Assembly (NCBI GenBank): GCA_012656075.1
Contig: JAAKBF010000054.1
Span: 372,001 to 436,000, forward strand
DNA length: 64,000 nt
Direction: 5' to 3'
DNA from: Phytophthora hibernalis
Lineage: Eukaryota > Oomycota > Peronosporomycetes > Peronosporales > Peronosporaceae
The notes under the pieces were generated by a model, which saw only the letters and a list, made by a program, of their open reading frames with translations, did no database searches and was not told the origin of the DNA. The position numbers and the translations under genes are program-made. Positions 43,901-56,089 of the stretch are shown in pieces; the first letter of the stretch is position 1; every line of letters starts with the position of its first letter.

Positions 43901-44370
43901 ACTGGCAACGGAAGCAGCTCGCCCCTGGATCCGACGAGGGCTAGTTTTATCACGATACGTCCAAGCAGTTCTCCAGGTCGTCAAAGGCCAGACGTAAGTT
44001 TCGTTTCCATGGAGAAATAAGGCAATATATCAGAGGATCCTAACGATATGATGTTGTTGGTTAACAGACGAAAGCCGCCTCAGTCGGGCGAATCATCAAG
44101 TCGACGAAGTTCGCGCTGCCTACAGAGAGGAAATCAATGAACAGGACGTACTCCAATAGCCAGCCTTCAAGTGTGAACAAGCAAACGGTGAAGAGATCCA
44201 CATCATTTTCTGGCCCCAAGTCTGCTAGCTCGTCGCCAACGATGTCAATGGGAGACGTCCTTACCAGACTCCAGACTGCGGCGCCAACGCTGGCTGCCAA
44301 TGGAGATGCAACCCAACTCCACTACGATTCGTGGTCGGCCGAGCTGGACGCAAAGTTGCGTCAACTATAA
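40932..44370 (+). CDS. protein with repeated [EC]-T-F-x-P-x-[IV] modules
   Basis: ATG at 40932. The first 300 residues are acidic and Glu/Val-rich; the next 200 are Lys/Arg/Pro-rich. From about 42500 on there are seven copies of a roughly 30-residue module: L-Y at the start, a charged helix, and in six copies an ending C-P-F-K-P-K-I, C-T-F-K-P-K-V, A-P-F-Q-P-K-I, F-T-F-K-P-E-I, C-T-F-R-P-Q-I or C-T-F-K-P-E-V. Short introns near 43370-43435, 43515-43590 and 43995-44067 separate the last modules. Frame changes occur near 41840, 42250, 42620 and 42795. The charged-helix repeats suggest a cytoskeletal or microtubule-associated protein, but I recognise no named family. Confidence 0.7.
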
Positions 44371-44601
44371 CAGCGAGGTGGGAGAAACTACACTCAAGTA
44401 TTTTATTGCACGAGGCCGACTACGTATCTGTCGCCTCTTTACCAAACAAGCGAGCTATCATACCAGAAAACCAATAAAGTCACATTGCTCTCAACCATTA
44501 TTTGCGAAATTTCCAATTTCAAACGAGAAAGGGAGCGAAAAAATGTTTGAATTGCTCCAGAAACTAACAGTTCTACTCTTGTCTTTGGACCAAACTTAGG
44601 C

Positions 44602-47600
44602 TTAGCATGAAGGCATTGCCCCAGCGGTTAATAGGCCCAGGCTGCGATAGTGATCTGCATCATAGACCCGTTCCAGCGTTTGGACTAAATGAACAATCTC
44701 GTCTGCCCACGCATGGAGGCATCGCCGATCCAAGAATGAAGCGAGGCGACTTTGATTGCCCGTGAACTCCGCACGTGGGTCACACTGCCCGAAATTGGCT
44801 TGCATGACCCATGTGACACTGCACGAGCCTTCCCACGGAGTAGGTGTTATCAACCAGCCACCAAGGATGCAATCAACACGAGAGCAGTGAGTAGATCCCA
44901 ACACTCGAGGGTCATCCCATGTAGTAGCGTCTGCTGGAATCATTACGATGGCGATTGTGCCGCTATCGTCGACTCTGTAAGCATATGAAAAACAAAAGCC
45001 TGGTTAGTTGATGTCATCGAACCAACAAAGCAAAAATACCAATTCACCTCCAGGTCTTTCGCGAGACCATTTGCAGCTTATCGCGCCCCCAACTGCTGCC
45101 TTTTAACATTGTGCGGACTGTCCAAGTGTGATCGTTTTCGCGACTGAGAACCTCCTCACTTTCGACAAAGGGGGCCCACGATACACCTGCCCCATTTCCC
45201 GGCAATTCGTCATCAACACTCCGATTCATCGCCATGTCAAACACAGCTCGAGCAGGAAAGTGGCAAGTCGCAACGCGTTTGACCATGTGGAAGCCGTCTG
45301 CAACCTTTTCGAATATGGTATCGCAGGGCCCTGGTTTGCGATTCACCGTCCACCCGCTGTATTGGCGAGCATGCTTCTTCAACTCGTAGAGTGCAGAAGT
45401 AAGATTTCTATCTTTTGAAGATGCTGCGGCCGCCAGTGCTGGTGGAAGGTTAAGAAATAACCGCAATAAATACCATTGAGCAATAGTTCCTTGGGCCTCA
45501 CCTCCCAGCACCATTTTCTCGAGCGCGCAGTGAAGGAAATCTTCAAGACCACTTCTGCGGCGGTAAAGGAAGCCGTCAGTCAGTGTGTTTTGGTGTCGTA
45601 AAGCGCAGTATGTCTTTGGTGGCAGTAGTTGCCACAATCCAGCCGACGGGAACATCGAGCAAACGTGCAGCGCGAACACGTAAAACTCCCGGAATCGCCG
45701 CTCAACAGTGATTTCGGATGCGGCGAGAGATGGCACACGGGTAGTGAGCGAATAGAGTGCAACTTGATTCGTAGTGACACGTACATCACGCACATTGCAC
45801 TGTATCAGTGCGTTCTGCATCCTCGAAGATGTCGTTAACAAGCGACGCTGCTGATCGACAGCTTTCGCTGAAGGTAGCGGGAATGTCATTGATGGCACCA
45901 TTGGAGTCCGCGTCTCCGAGACCGATGCAGACCGCAACAGGACGCCGATATTCTTTTGTTTATCACCAGGTAGTTGTGAAGTGGAGCCTACACGTTCTAG
46001 AGGAGGTGCATCACGAAGTGGTGGAGGTTGGTTCGGTTTGCTCGCGACACCAACTTTTTGACAGGTGAGCTATCCAACACTGCGTCAATCAAAGAGCTTG
46101 CTCGAGCAGCAGTCTTCAAGAACATTCGCTTTGTTGGGGATGATGGAGCTGCGGAGCAGTCATGATCTTCACTTTCTTCAACAGATAAGTTCGCGCGGCA
46201 GTCACGACACACGACGAACGGAGTTACTGGTCCCTCCGCTGTCATTTGGTCACTCGTTGCGAGCCCAGGGTCCATCCTGGGGTAGTCGACCTTCCTCGTG
46301 ATATCTCCGAATAAACGTGGGGGCTTTTTCGATATGCTCGAAACCACTTCACGAATAAGGACCCACCTCAGGACACGAGGCTGGTGCTATTTTTGCGGGA
46401 CGATGATTATTGAACGGATATGCCGATCTCAATTGTCTGTCTATCATAACCGCGATGTACGTCTGACTGCAAACGTCTGGCGAGCTGCTGACGACTTGTC
46501 TCCACCGATTAATGTAGCGTAAGTTGAAGTTCTCCTGCGCTGTTCGGATTGCTTGGTAGGAGTGTCGAACGTAGTCGCTGTGGCTCTTGACGTCGCTGAA
46601 AGTTTTGTCATGTTTCGACGAGAACTCTTGGTGCCATTAGACAGTGAAAACAAAGGTGCAGATCCCATCAGCAGTGTGGTGGCTGCAGATGGAGGGGTTT
46701 CGGGGCACGGGGCAGTACGGTTGGCATGGCTGGATGCACTTTCAATTTTCGCAGTGGATTCGCTGCACCGCCTGAAGTAGTTGGTCTCCTGGTGAGGCTT
46801 CGAGCGCTTTGATCAAGATTTGGTGTGTGAGGACGCCTTGGCTGCGAGAAGGGCTTGGATGGATCATGATCTCTCCCGCTGCGCAGGGTGGTTGACCTGT
46901 AGGTTGCAGCTTTCTGCCTCTCGTTCTTTCGCTCAGTTGGGTTACCCAGAGACTGGAGTTCCCGACTGGTGCGAGCCCCTCGCCCTCTGCAGGTGCTCTT
47001 ACTGGCACCAGGTGCCCGACCAATCAGTACCCCACCCGAGCTTGTGGAGGGCGGGGTCGAGATTTTAGAGTCGGCGCATTTCTCGCCGATAAAGCGGGCA
47101 TGGTGTGATGTGAAGGAGTCTTTCTACCAGAGCGGAACGTCAACGAAGCTTGTGCTGCCCCACTGCTTCGAGTAATAAAATCTTCAATCTGCTCGAGCCC
47201 TTCTTCATCATCACGCTGTGTCAAGAATGTAGAGCCTCCGATCTTGCGACCCCCACCACTCGTCAAAGCACCTGAACGACCCTGAAGTTTCGTCTTCAAC
47301 ACCTCCTTTCGAGCAAGAAGCGACCGGGACCCCAGCGTTGTCTTACTTTTTCGTTTGGTTAGACCAGTGATAGTGAGCCCCCGACCATCAACTGGAGCGT
47401 TTGTGGACAAGTTTGATCGATGTTTGTGAACAAGTGGGTCCTGCCGCTTAACAGCGCTGCGCTTTGAAGGAACCGTACTTGGTTCCGGAATTGTGCCGCC
47501 ACCCACACGTCTACTAAGACCACCGAGAAAAGATGGTGCCTTTGCTTTCTTCGAAGTAGTGCCACGTCGGCAACTAACCGCTATAGCAGCAGATATAGGA

Positions 47601-48678
47601 CTGAATGGAGCTCGGCTGGTCAGTGCAGAATCACGCTTCTTTCGTTGCCTCGGCGACAAAGCCTCCAGGGTTGAGGAATGTCCAGAAATCGGATTCGCAA
47701 GTCGATCGATAGTTTCACGCCGCGTCTTTCGGGCAATTGGCACCGTACCATATGTGCTTTCCATATATGCGAGGCGGGAGACCACAACATCAATTCTGGA
47801 CGATTTAGGGAGCTCCTTGAAATCACTCTTCGTCTCTTTGACAATTTGCTCGTTTTCATGTATGTGAGGATTCTCCTCATTCTCCTCACAACGAACCTCT
47901 GGTTGTTTCGTTGTGATCCACGGCGCCTTTAAATGCTGGCTAGCCACTGCTGTTGGCGTGCTGGGATAAAAGCTGAGAAGGTCCGGACGCGGTGTCTGAA
48001 GCACAGTCTTCAGATCTAGCTTCTCTAGAAACCGCAACGTTTCTCGGTCAATTTGCTCGTTATTGTTTGATGCGAAGCCCAAACTTCTGCTGAATCCTCG
48101 ATCGTGCGTTAAGACCTGCGTTTTTCTCGGGGCCGCTTTACCTTCCCAATCCTCGTCGTCCAAGCAGAATTCATCTTCCTCCGTCACTTTCTCCAGATCT
48201 GAACCCCGCCGAGAATTTCGTGAATCGTTATTATCGTCGTCGTCTTCATCATCATCGGGACGGGCATTCACCAGCTCTTCAAGTTTCAGTCGAGGAATGA
48301 AAGGGGTTATCAATACAGGTTGCGTCGGGGTAGACTTTATGGGATCAAGATGTTGTCTTGGATTGGAATGGCCAGCAGTCGGTGGGGTTCGTTGAGCGAC
48401 GGGCTTCTGTGGTATGAACGATGGTGCAGTGGTCCATGATGGTTTGAACCCCTCACTGGTTTTCTCGTTCGCCTCCGAGTCATTTTCCCGGCAAAGAGAT
48501 CGCGAAAAAGTTCTTCATCTTCTTCCTTCGCTCGAGCAGATCGAGGTCCCGAGGCTGCAGATGTGGGGGAGTACGTCGCACGATTGACACATCTCGTGGA
48601 GAACTCGGAAAATGAATCGACCGAGTAGTTAGGCGCAACAGGCAAAGGCGACAATGCAGTGACCAAGCTGCCGGTCAT
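44602..48678 (-). CDS. PX-START lipid-binding protein with long disordered N-terminus
   Basis: ATG at 48678. About 800 residues of basic, Ser/Arg-rich disordered sequence (48678-46100) include an acidic stretch DDDEDDDDNND and a possible small zinc site (CRDC..HDC, about 46210-46150). A PX domain follows at about 45830-45520 (ERRFREFYVFALHVCSMFP..RRRSGLEDFLHCAL), then a START-like lipid-transfer fold at about 45400-44610 (GFHMVKRVATCHFPARAVFD..GGWLITPTPWEGSCSVTWVMQANFGQ). PX binds phosphoinositides and START binds a lipid, so a membrane lipid sensor or carrier is likely. Frame changes near 48400, 47025, 46745 and 46380 lie at short runs. It starts 170 bp from the divergent C2/EF-hand gene. 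Confidence 0.7.
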
Positions 48679-48847
48679 TTTCCCGAGTCTCTACAACCAA
48701 GCACCGAGCGGAGACTTCAGTACACTGGAAAAGAACTGGTCAAGTCCACAGCAAGCGTGTATTTTTGCTTCACCTCAGCATTTATTTCAAGAATGCAGCG
48801 GATACGGAGAGCCACTCCGACAGTTAGTCACAAGATACGCAGTCGGA

Positions 48848-51506
48848 ATGCCACCACCACCACCACCTCCACCGAGGGCACCACCGCCACCGAGACCGAA
48901 AGTTCCGCAACCACCATCGAATTCCACTGGAGATGGCAATAGCCCGGATACTGCACCGGGTTTACCTCGAGGTGCACCACCGCCACCACGAAATCCTCCT
49001 CCTGGGCCACCTCGTGGGCCGCCTCCGGTGTGTGGACCAATTCCTGGTCCACCAAGCAGACCACCAGGCCCACCAAGTAGACCACCAGGCCCACCACCCG
49101 TTGCACCTCCAGCTACAATTCCAGCACCTCCTGGCAGAGGCGTCCCTGGTCCGCCTCGAGGGCCCCACCCGGGCCACCAAAGGATCCACCGCCCCATCCA
49201 CCGAAGGATGCACCACCTCCGTTGCCAATTCGCAGCGAACCCGAAAAGGACATCGCTGCCGAAGCCGCTGCCGCCATCCATAAACTTTTACGCCGCGGTC
49301 GACTCAGCTTTACGTTACTGGAGGCACGTGAGCTTCGCCGCAAAGGCGGATCGACGGATGCCAGGAAGTTCATAGCAGACCCGTACGTAAAAATTGCAGT
49401 CGGCACCAATCCGCTGTCCGCTCTGGAAAAGCGCAGTAAGACACTCAAGAAGAGCACAACACCCGTGATCTTCCATGAAGAGGTCGTGTCGTTCGATCTC
49501 ACGGACCCCGTTGCGCTCGTGACGGACGGTGACCTGCCGATCAAGATCGAGGTTTTCGATGAGAACCTCCTGTCCGACGAACTGCTTGGGAAGTTCGGTT
49601 GTCCGCACTGCGATTTTTCGATGGACAACCACACCGCGAGGTTCTATCGCTTTCGCTGGCTGGTGCAGCCTGTGGCGAGCTGGAGATCGAGGTGAAGCTG
49701 GAAGAAGCGCTGGTTGGAATGCTATCCATCGTGCTCATGGAAGGCCGCAACCTCAAGAGTATGGAGCTTATCGGAAAGCAGGATCCATACTGTCAGCTCT
49801 CCATAGGGAAGTTCACGAAACGCGGCAAAACTGTCGAGCGAGGTGGACGCAATCCTTACTTTGGCGAAGAGGAGCTGCTCTTCTGGTTCGGAGATGACCT
49901 ATGGACACATCAAATGACACTCCGCGTATTCGATGAAGACATCGGTAGCGATGATCTTATCGGTGATGCCAAGTTTTCGGTGCTGCATTTTATGGCACAC
50001 AGTGGATCACAGGAGCACACGATTCCGCTGCGTAACAAAGGAAACCCAGCAGGCGACGTCCTGCTGCGGATCGAGTTCTTCGGCTGGCGCACTCACGGTG
50101 ACTTGCCACGCTGCGAAGCAGCTTCGACGCGTAGACGCTATCGGACGCCAGGATCCGTACGTGAAACTCACTCTGGACGGCCGTGCGACGCAAATGGTAA
50201 GGAAGACCAAGACAGATACAGACGGTGGCAGTGAGCCCGAGTGGAGTGGCGAGCCATTCCGCTTTGACGTCGTGGATCAGTACAATTTGCAAGTGGAGAT
50301 CTGGGACGAAGATTCTGTTGGCGCCGATGACCTCATCGGCGCAGCCTCACTGTCGTTGCTACCAATATTCCGTTATGGCTATGCCGACGACTGGCTTAAG
50401 CTCTGGGTCAAAGGCCGGTTCGGAAACAAGGACCCTGCCGGCATGCTTCGGCTTGAAATGAGCTTCGAAGGGCCTGCTGGCGTAGCATACCCACAGCACC
50501 AGATTGGCATGGATCGGTTCACCGAGAAGGATCGCCGAACCAAAGAGACAGCAGGAGCGATTCCATCAGCTTCCGATCCTGATGGTGGACAGGATGCAGC
50601 GATGGCTGCCAAGGCCCATGCACTCACAAGACCCGCAAAGCGTGTTGCGGACAACACTAGTGAGTTCTCGGAAGAAGAGCTGCTGGGTGCGTTCCGATTC
50701 ATTGATGTAGACAAAAACTCCTTCATCGGTGCTGCAGAGCTGCGGCATCTACTGATCTGCATGGGTGAGCTCATTACCGACGCCGAGGTAGACGAAATGA
50801 TGCGCCTTTGTGATACGGATGGCGATGGACAGGTCAGCTTTGACGAGTTTCGGAGGATGGCAATTCACCCCGACCCAGGTGGACCAGAGTTCGCCATGGT
50901 GATGCCGGAAGCAGATCCCGAGGAGCCCGTACCAGCAAGCGGGCCCATTATTTCGGTCGAAGATAAGCAACGACACCAGGAGATCAAACAGGAAAAGTCC
51001 AAACTCATGCGGAGGTTCGTGGAGGATACGCGACCGAGCTTGGAGATGTTGGAACGTATAGCGAAAAGTTCCGCCAGATGCAGCACGACGTCTTGGATTT
51101 CGAGGACTTCTGCTCGCTCTTCGAGGTGGAGCCCACTGGCGAGTACCGGCGTCTATTTGCTTTGTTTACTCCCGACAATCAGAGCGACTCAGGTGCAGAT
51201 TTACGAGAGATACTTCTCGCTGCGGTGAACTTTGTAGGGGCTGTCGATCGTGTACAGCGCGCGCGCTTCTGCTTCGAAATCTTCGACGATGACCACAACG
51301 GCTTCATCACTGAAGACGAACTCGTGAACATATTACGTGCAAACTATCTAGCCACGTCGGATGACCAAGTACGCAAGAAAGCTCAAACGATTCTGCGCCA
51401 AGCTGATGGTGACGGTGACGGCAAGGTGAGTCTAGACGAATTTCATGCCATCTCTCGGAAGTTCCCCAATCTCCTATTCCTGCCCTACGACGCTAGCAAT
51501 AAGTAG
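48848..51506 (+). CDS. proline-rich, triple-C2, four EF-hand protein
   Basis: ATG at 48848 opens a run of eight prolines and about 110 Pro/Gly-rich residues. Three C2 domains follow: C2A from about 49290 (LSFTLLEARELRRKGG..DPYVKIAVG), C2B from about 49705 (GMLSIVLMEGRNLKSMELIGKQDPY), and C2C from about 50090 (LTVTCHAAKQLRRVDAIGRQDPY). EF-hand pair one has loops DVDKNSFIGAAE and DTDGDGQVSFDE (50707-50850); pair two has DDDHNGFITEDE and DGDGDGKVSLDE (51286-51440). It ends at 51506. Frame changes near 49170, 49655, 50085 and 51050 follow the usual pattern. A Ca2+-dependent membrane-binding role is expected; the partner is unknown. Confidence 0.75.
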
Positions 51507-51623
51507 TCAAAAGAAGCTAGTCCCCACTATAATTATCCAAGAAACGCTGCCCGAGCAGGTAATGATGATCAGTCTAGCTTTCGTCTGAAGCTTGGTCACA
51601 GTAACTTGTACTCTTCCGAAGCA

Positions 51624-53698
51624 ATGCGGACTCTCGAGTCGCCTCTGGTTGAAGTGGTTATCGATTCTCCAGAACGACAAGATTCTGTCCCGAGCAGCAG
51701 CAGCAATAATGGTGGTGGTCTTCAATCCGGTCTTGGAGAGGTAAATCAAAACTCGTCCATGGTGTTCGAGCTTGAGTCTCTTACCAAATAGCTACCATTT
51801 CGTACAGACTAAGCATTTGATGGAGCGGCTCAACACTGCACAAGTGAAAGTCAAAAAGCTCAAGCGACTTGAGGCAGCACTTGTGGACTTTTTCATGGAG
51901 ATCATGGACCGCACTGGAAACAATGGCGGGACTAACGGTGCACTCGAACCCGAGTCGACCTTTGCACGAGGGAAGCGTAAAGAGCAGTTCCTCAAGAAAG
52001 CTGAGGGTGATCCGATCTCTTTACTGAATGCGTTGCGGACACACCTTCGTCTGAAATTTGCAGAGCAAGAAGTTCAAGAGGCTGCTGCTGAACGTCGAGC
52101 TCTCGCAGAAAACTTGAACAACCAGCAAAAAGAGCAAAATACGCGAGACAAGTTTCTGCAGCTTGAGTTCGCATGTAAGCAGTTGAAGGACCAACAAAAT
52201 TGTTTAACGCGTCAGCTGGACCAGCACGAAGTTGACCAGACACGAACGCGACTCCAGCACCAAACGCTACTCGAAAGGCTCAACGCGCAAATTCAGGAGG
52301 ACCGCTCTCGAGAAATAGCGACGCAGCAGCTCATAACCAAGCAACAGCATGAAATTGCAGCGCTGATGGAAGCCCGAGACGCATTAATCAAAGCTGCACA
52401 AAGTCAAAAGTCTCTAGGATCAACGGCTCGAGGTTCCCCGACGCAAACAACAGCAGCACTATGGTGTCTGGTGCAGCAGGGACGTCACCATCTCACTCAA
52501 ACGGCGACTTCTTCGGAACGCCGGCAGAAAATCAAACACTCCGACGTGCCCTCCGCAAGTATGAGATTCAAATAGCACAAACGGAGGCAACTAACGAAGA
52601 ACGCAAGCGCGAGGTACAGAGGTTGCAGCAGCAACTTATAAGTCTACGCCAAAGTACCCAGTCGCAAATGTACTCACAGCTTGAGAAAGAGGCACGCCAA
52701 CTGCGAGAGCATGGGGATGACCTTAAGTCGCGACTTGCAGAGAGCGAGGCCGACTTGCTTCGCACGAAAGCCACACTCAAGGAGCGCGGAAATCAAGTTC
52801 AAAGGATGAAAGACGAGTACGCAAGTCTGTTCACCGCTGTGCAGAAGCAAAAGCAGCCCGTTCATCATGCAGTGTCCAAGATGGCGCGTAGTTCCAGCAC
52901 GAAGCATCTTTCGCAATCAAACCACTCGCAGCAACCACCAAATATGCCTGGAGGTGGGCTGACAGATATTTTATCACCGCAAAACGATAATGCTGGATCA
53001 GCAGGCGCTACAAATGGAGAACACCCATACGTAGTGGCGTATTATCGCTCCGAAGCAGCCCGCATCGAGCGCGAGTCCGAGGCCCTAAAATTTCAGATTC
53101 GGCGTATGATGGCCTCCGAGCAACTTCACAAGCAGAAAGCGCGCGTCTTGAGAGCCGACAAGCTAAATCTCGTCCGAGAACGCGATCAACTACGGGGCGA
53201 CTTGGACCGTGCCAAAAGCGCAGCACTCTACAGAGTATTGCAATGAACCGGCAACAAGGTCACTCGTCGGTAGAGTCTCGTAAGGTGGGTTTTAGCAGCG
53301 TATCCCAAGACGTAAAGCACCTGCAGAAGCGCAATGCTTTCTTAGAAGAGCGCTTCCGTAAGGCACTACAGAGCAACCCGGCTCTGGCAACTATTGGTGC
53401 CGTAGCCCGACTTCGGAACTCGGTGTCGATTCCATCAGAATTGGATGCTGTTGAACAAACAACAATTCCTGAGCGCGAAAGCGAATCTGAAGTGTCTGGA
53501 GTTAATTGCCACGACGCTCGTATTGGAAGTCACAACTCTGCAATCTTCACCAAAACGCGTCCAACATCAGCGCTTGCTACTTCCAGCAAAAGCAACGACG
53601 GATCATTTCGATCCCTGGATGCTGCCACATTGCAGTCACTCCAACAAGTGAAGAGGGCCACTCGAGCACGACCTCAATCTGCCAATCCCATCAAATGA
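51624..53698 (+). CDS. coiled-coil protein
   Basis: ATG at 51624 (MRTLESPLVEVV). After a one-base change in an A run near 51787 the frame continues through about 650 residues. It has two long coiled-coil blocks (52020-52400 and 52520-52850), a Ser/Gln-rich spacer, then a further helix block (YYRSEAARIERESEALKFQIRRMM) and a low-complexity tail with RPTSA and RPQSA. Other frame changes are near 52440 (C4) and 53245. Short R-P-x-S-A motifs at the end are common in cytoskeletal proteins. No family recognised. It starts 117 bp after the C2/EF gene. Confidence 0.6.
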
Positions 53699-53798
53699 GT
53701 GACTGTTTCATCCAGGTACCGAGATCAACAAACAACCGCATTATTTTTGGTGTTTCTGCACCAGGCGTCCAGCAGAAGAATTTCGCTTTGGCGATAAC

Positions 53799-55318
53799 AT
53801 GAATGGTGACTTCGATGGTCTCACCGGCCCAAAGCACGAACGTGTGTCAAAAGCACTGGAGCAGGTCAACGGGTTCCGATATCGTACGAGGTCATGCAAT
53901 TTGTTGACAACTCGCCGTTCACTCAGCTAACACCTCCTCATTTATCTTGCAGGGTATCATCCAGCTTCACAAGATGGCAAGAAAATGTTGCGCTTCGATT
54001 CTGACGATGACTTGAGCGACGGTGAAGAAGATGATGGCGGCTCAGGTAATGAAGTGCAACGAAGAAGATGCAGCGAAGCGAAAAGCAAGCACACGAACGA
54101 TGATGTAGGTGCTCCAGTGCGGACTTTGGATGACCACATCGAAAACCTTTTGCGCAAGACGCGCACGCTGGCGATGCTGAAGATTGCCAACAACACGGCT
54201 GGTACTATCCCTTCCGACAGTGAGGACGATAGCGACGAAGCAGACGACGTCGTTTCTGAAGAGTTGGGCATCGGTGGCATCGGATCACCGAAGCATGGGG
54301 CTTCTTCCAGCAAACTTTCGAGCCTCGGTAGCAGCTCCAGTCTGGGTGGACATCAATCCAGCCTTCTCGGAACTGCATCACTGCGTCTGGCACGAACACT
54401 AAGCGCATTTCTTTGCCTGCCTCGCGCGATCAGCTACGTTGACTTAGAAGCGATCACCGAGAAATTACTAGAGTCTCAAAACGATCACTTCGACGATGAC
54501 GAGTATGCAGACTTAATTGATTGTCATGTCGACTCAGCTCGCGACGGTGACTCACATACGGAGGCAGACGACGACGAACCCATCTGGAAACGCCGCAACT
54601 CGGTACGAATTGCCTCGTGTCTTCACTCACCGCCACAACCACAAGTACATCTGACGACGTATTGATAATGTGAGCAGAGACCGATTCGACCGCTCAACAT
54701 CGCAGAAGATTCGACAGACTTGGAATTGGTGAGCCTTATCGTCCGTCACCTTGACGTGTTGCGCAGCTTGATACTCAAAAGACCATGCTTCTTGTTGTAG
54801 CATCAACGTCAAATATTCGTGGAAGCCAATCGCTTTGGAGGTGTTTCTTCTCGGGTAAGTTCAAGCAGCCCGTGTCTTGAAATCGCTCATGGTGCGACTG
54901 ACGCTCTTGTCACCCTCAGAACCTTTTCCTGGCGTCTAGCAAGCACCTGCTGTCGAAAGGTGACTCCAAAGGCAGCATGTACTTAGGCGTAAGCTCTAGC
55001 GGGCGTCTTGGCTCGCCCGTGAATGGTTCAAGCATGAACTTAAACTTCGGCCGGCAAGGTACTGACTCCACACTAACCTCCAACATCAGCGACGACACAT
55101 TCGAGAACGCCGGCCCCATCGACGAAGAAGAGTACATCAAGTGGCGGACACAGGTGAAAGACGACTACCTAGCTTGGGTCAACGCCAAGCTGGAAGCCAA
55201 GAGGCGCCGCAAATCGCGCGTCAAGAAAGAGGACACGGACAAGAAACCTCGCTGGCAGCTGCTGTACGAGGCCAGCAAGCACCCCACGCAGAAGTACCGG
55301 CCCGACGGGAAACAGTAG
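53799..55318 (+). CDS. acidic Ser-rich protein, five exons, function unknown
   Basis: ATG at 53799 (MNGDFDGLTGPKHERVSKALEQ). An intron of about 75 bp ends near 53952. The main exon is acidic (DSDDDLSDGEEDD, SDSEDDSDEADD) with a helix DDHIENLLRKTRTLAMLKIA. Three small exons (about 54681-54728, 54801-54853, 54921-55318) add RPIRPLNIAEDS and HQRQIFVEANRFGGVS. The C-terminus is conserved-looking and basic (EEYIKWRTQVKDDYLAWVNAKLEAKRRRKSRVKK..PRWQLLYEASKHP). No domain recognised. It converges with the next gene only 45 bp away. Confidence 0.6.
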
Positions 55319-55363
55319 CTGCTTCATTTCGCTCGAATTCGGGCACTTAAACCCATTGTTCCC

Positions 55364-55953
55364 TCATTTCTTGGCTGCATCTGCATCCGCCTCAATCTGC
55401 GCTCTCTCCAGTGCGTACTTGGCCATCGCACGGCGCCGCCGACCCAAAGCCGTAGAGGAAAAGACCCACACAGCCCAGCATCAGCAGCTTGTTACGCACT
55501 CTGCGCGCACTCGCGCGTGGGTCGATAGCCTCCACCAATGAGGAGGACGTTCTTTTGAGCCTCTGGGTGCCCTCCGACACGCGCTTCTGGGCCGCGCTCG
55601 CAGCGTCAGTGGCGCTCTGCTGCGCGTCTCTTCAGGACGTCCACAGAGTCGCTAGCTGAGCGTTGTAGAAGTTGCGTGTTCCCACGCAACACGCGAGTGG
55701 CGTCCTGCTGGTTGTTCTTCAGGTTGCGGAGCATTTTAGCGCCGATTCCGCGCGCTTTAACGGCCACAGCCTCACGCGTCTCGTCCACCTTGTGTCTGGC
55801 CGCCTTCTGCACGTCCTGCACCTTATCCTGCGCCTTCTTCTGCGCGTCCTGAGCCTTCTGCTGTAGCTGGCGCTTGGTGTCGTCCGCTGCGTCCTGCGCC
55901 TTCCGCTGCAGCTTCTTCTTGCCGTCCTGCAGGACGTCGCGCAGCTTGTCCAT
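55364..55953 (-). CDS. LEA-like amphipathic repeat protein with one membrane helix
   Basis: ATG at 55953 (MDKLRDVLQDGKKK). Residues 5-75 are 11-residue-type amphipathic repeats (KAQDAADDTKRQ, KAQDAQKKAQDKV) as in LEA group 3 and apolipoprotein-like helices. After a frame change near 55608 the chain continues VSEGTQRLKRTSSS, then one hydrophobic helix (KLLMLGCVGLFLYGFG, about 55480-55430) and a short charged tail ending at 55364. About 195 residues. Likely a membrane-anchored, surface-coating or stress protein, possibly mitochondrial. An Inr-like element lies at 55964-55980. Confidence 0.55.
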
Positions 55954-55963
55954 CGTGAACTTT

Positions 55964-55980
55964 CGAGTGCGGAATGAAAA
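55964..55980 (-). promoter_or_regulatory. possible Inr element
   Basis: The minus strand reads TTTTCATTCCGCACTCG, containing TCATTYYNCA, 11-27 bp before the ATG at 55953. Confidence 0.35.
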
Positions 55981-56089
55981 TGGGAGTGATGGTCACTCCT
56001 GTTAAGTACGGGTATCAGCTCCGCTCATCCAGTGCATTTCCCCTTTAGCCGGATCGTAGACAGATCAGAGCTTATCCCTTCGTAGAAGC

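Noticed and set aside
48787..49281. Glycine-rich minus-strand frame
   Set aside because: It is the mirror of the proline-rich N-terminus of the C2 protein (CCA/GGT codons), with no start context or domain.
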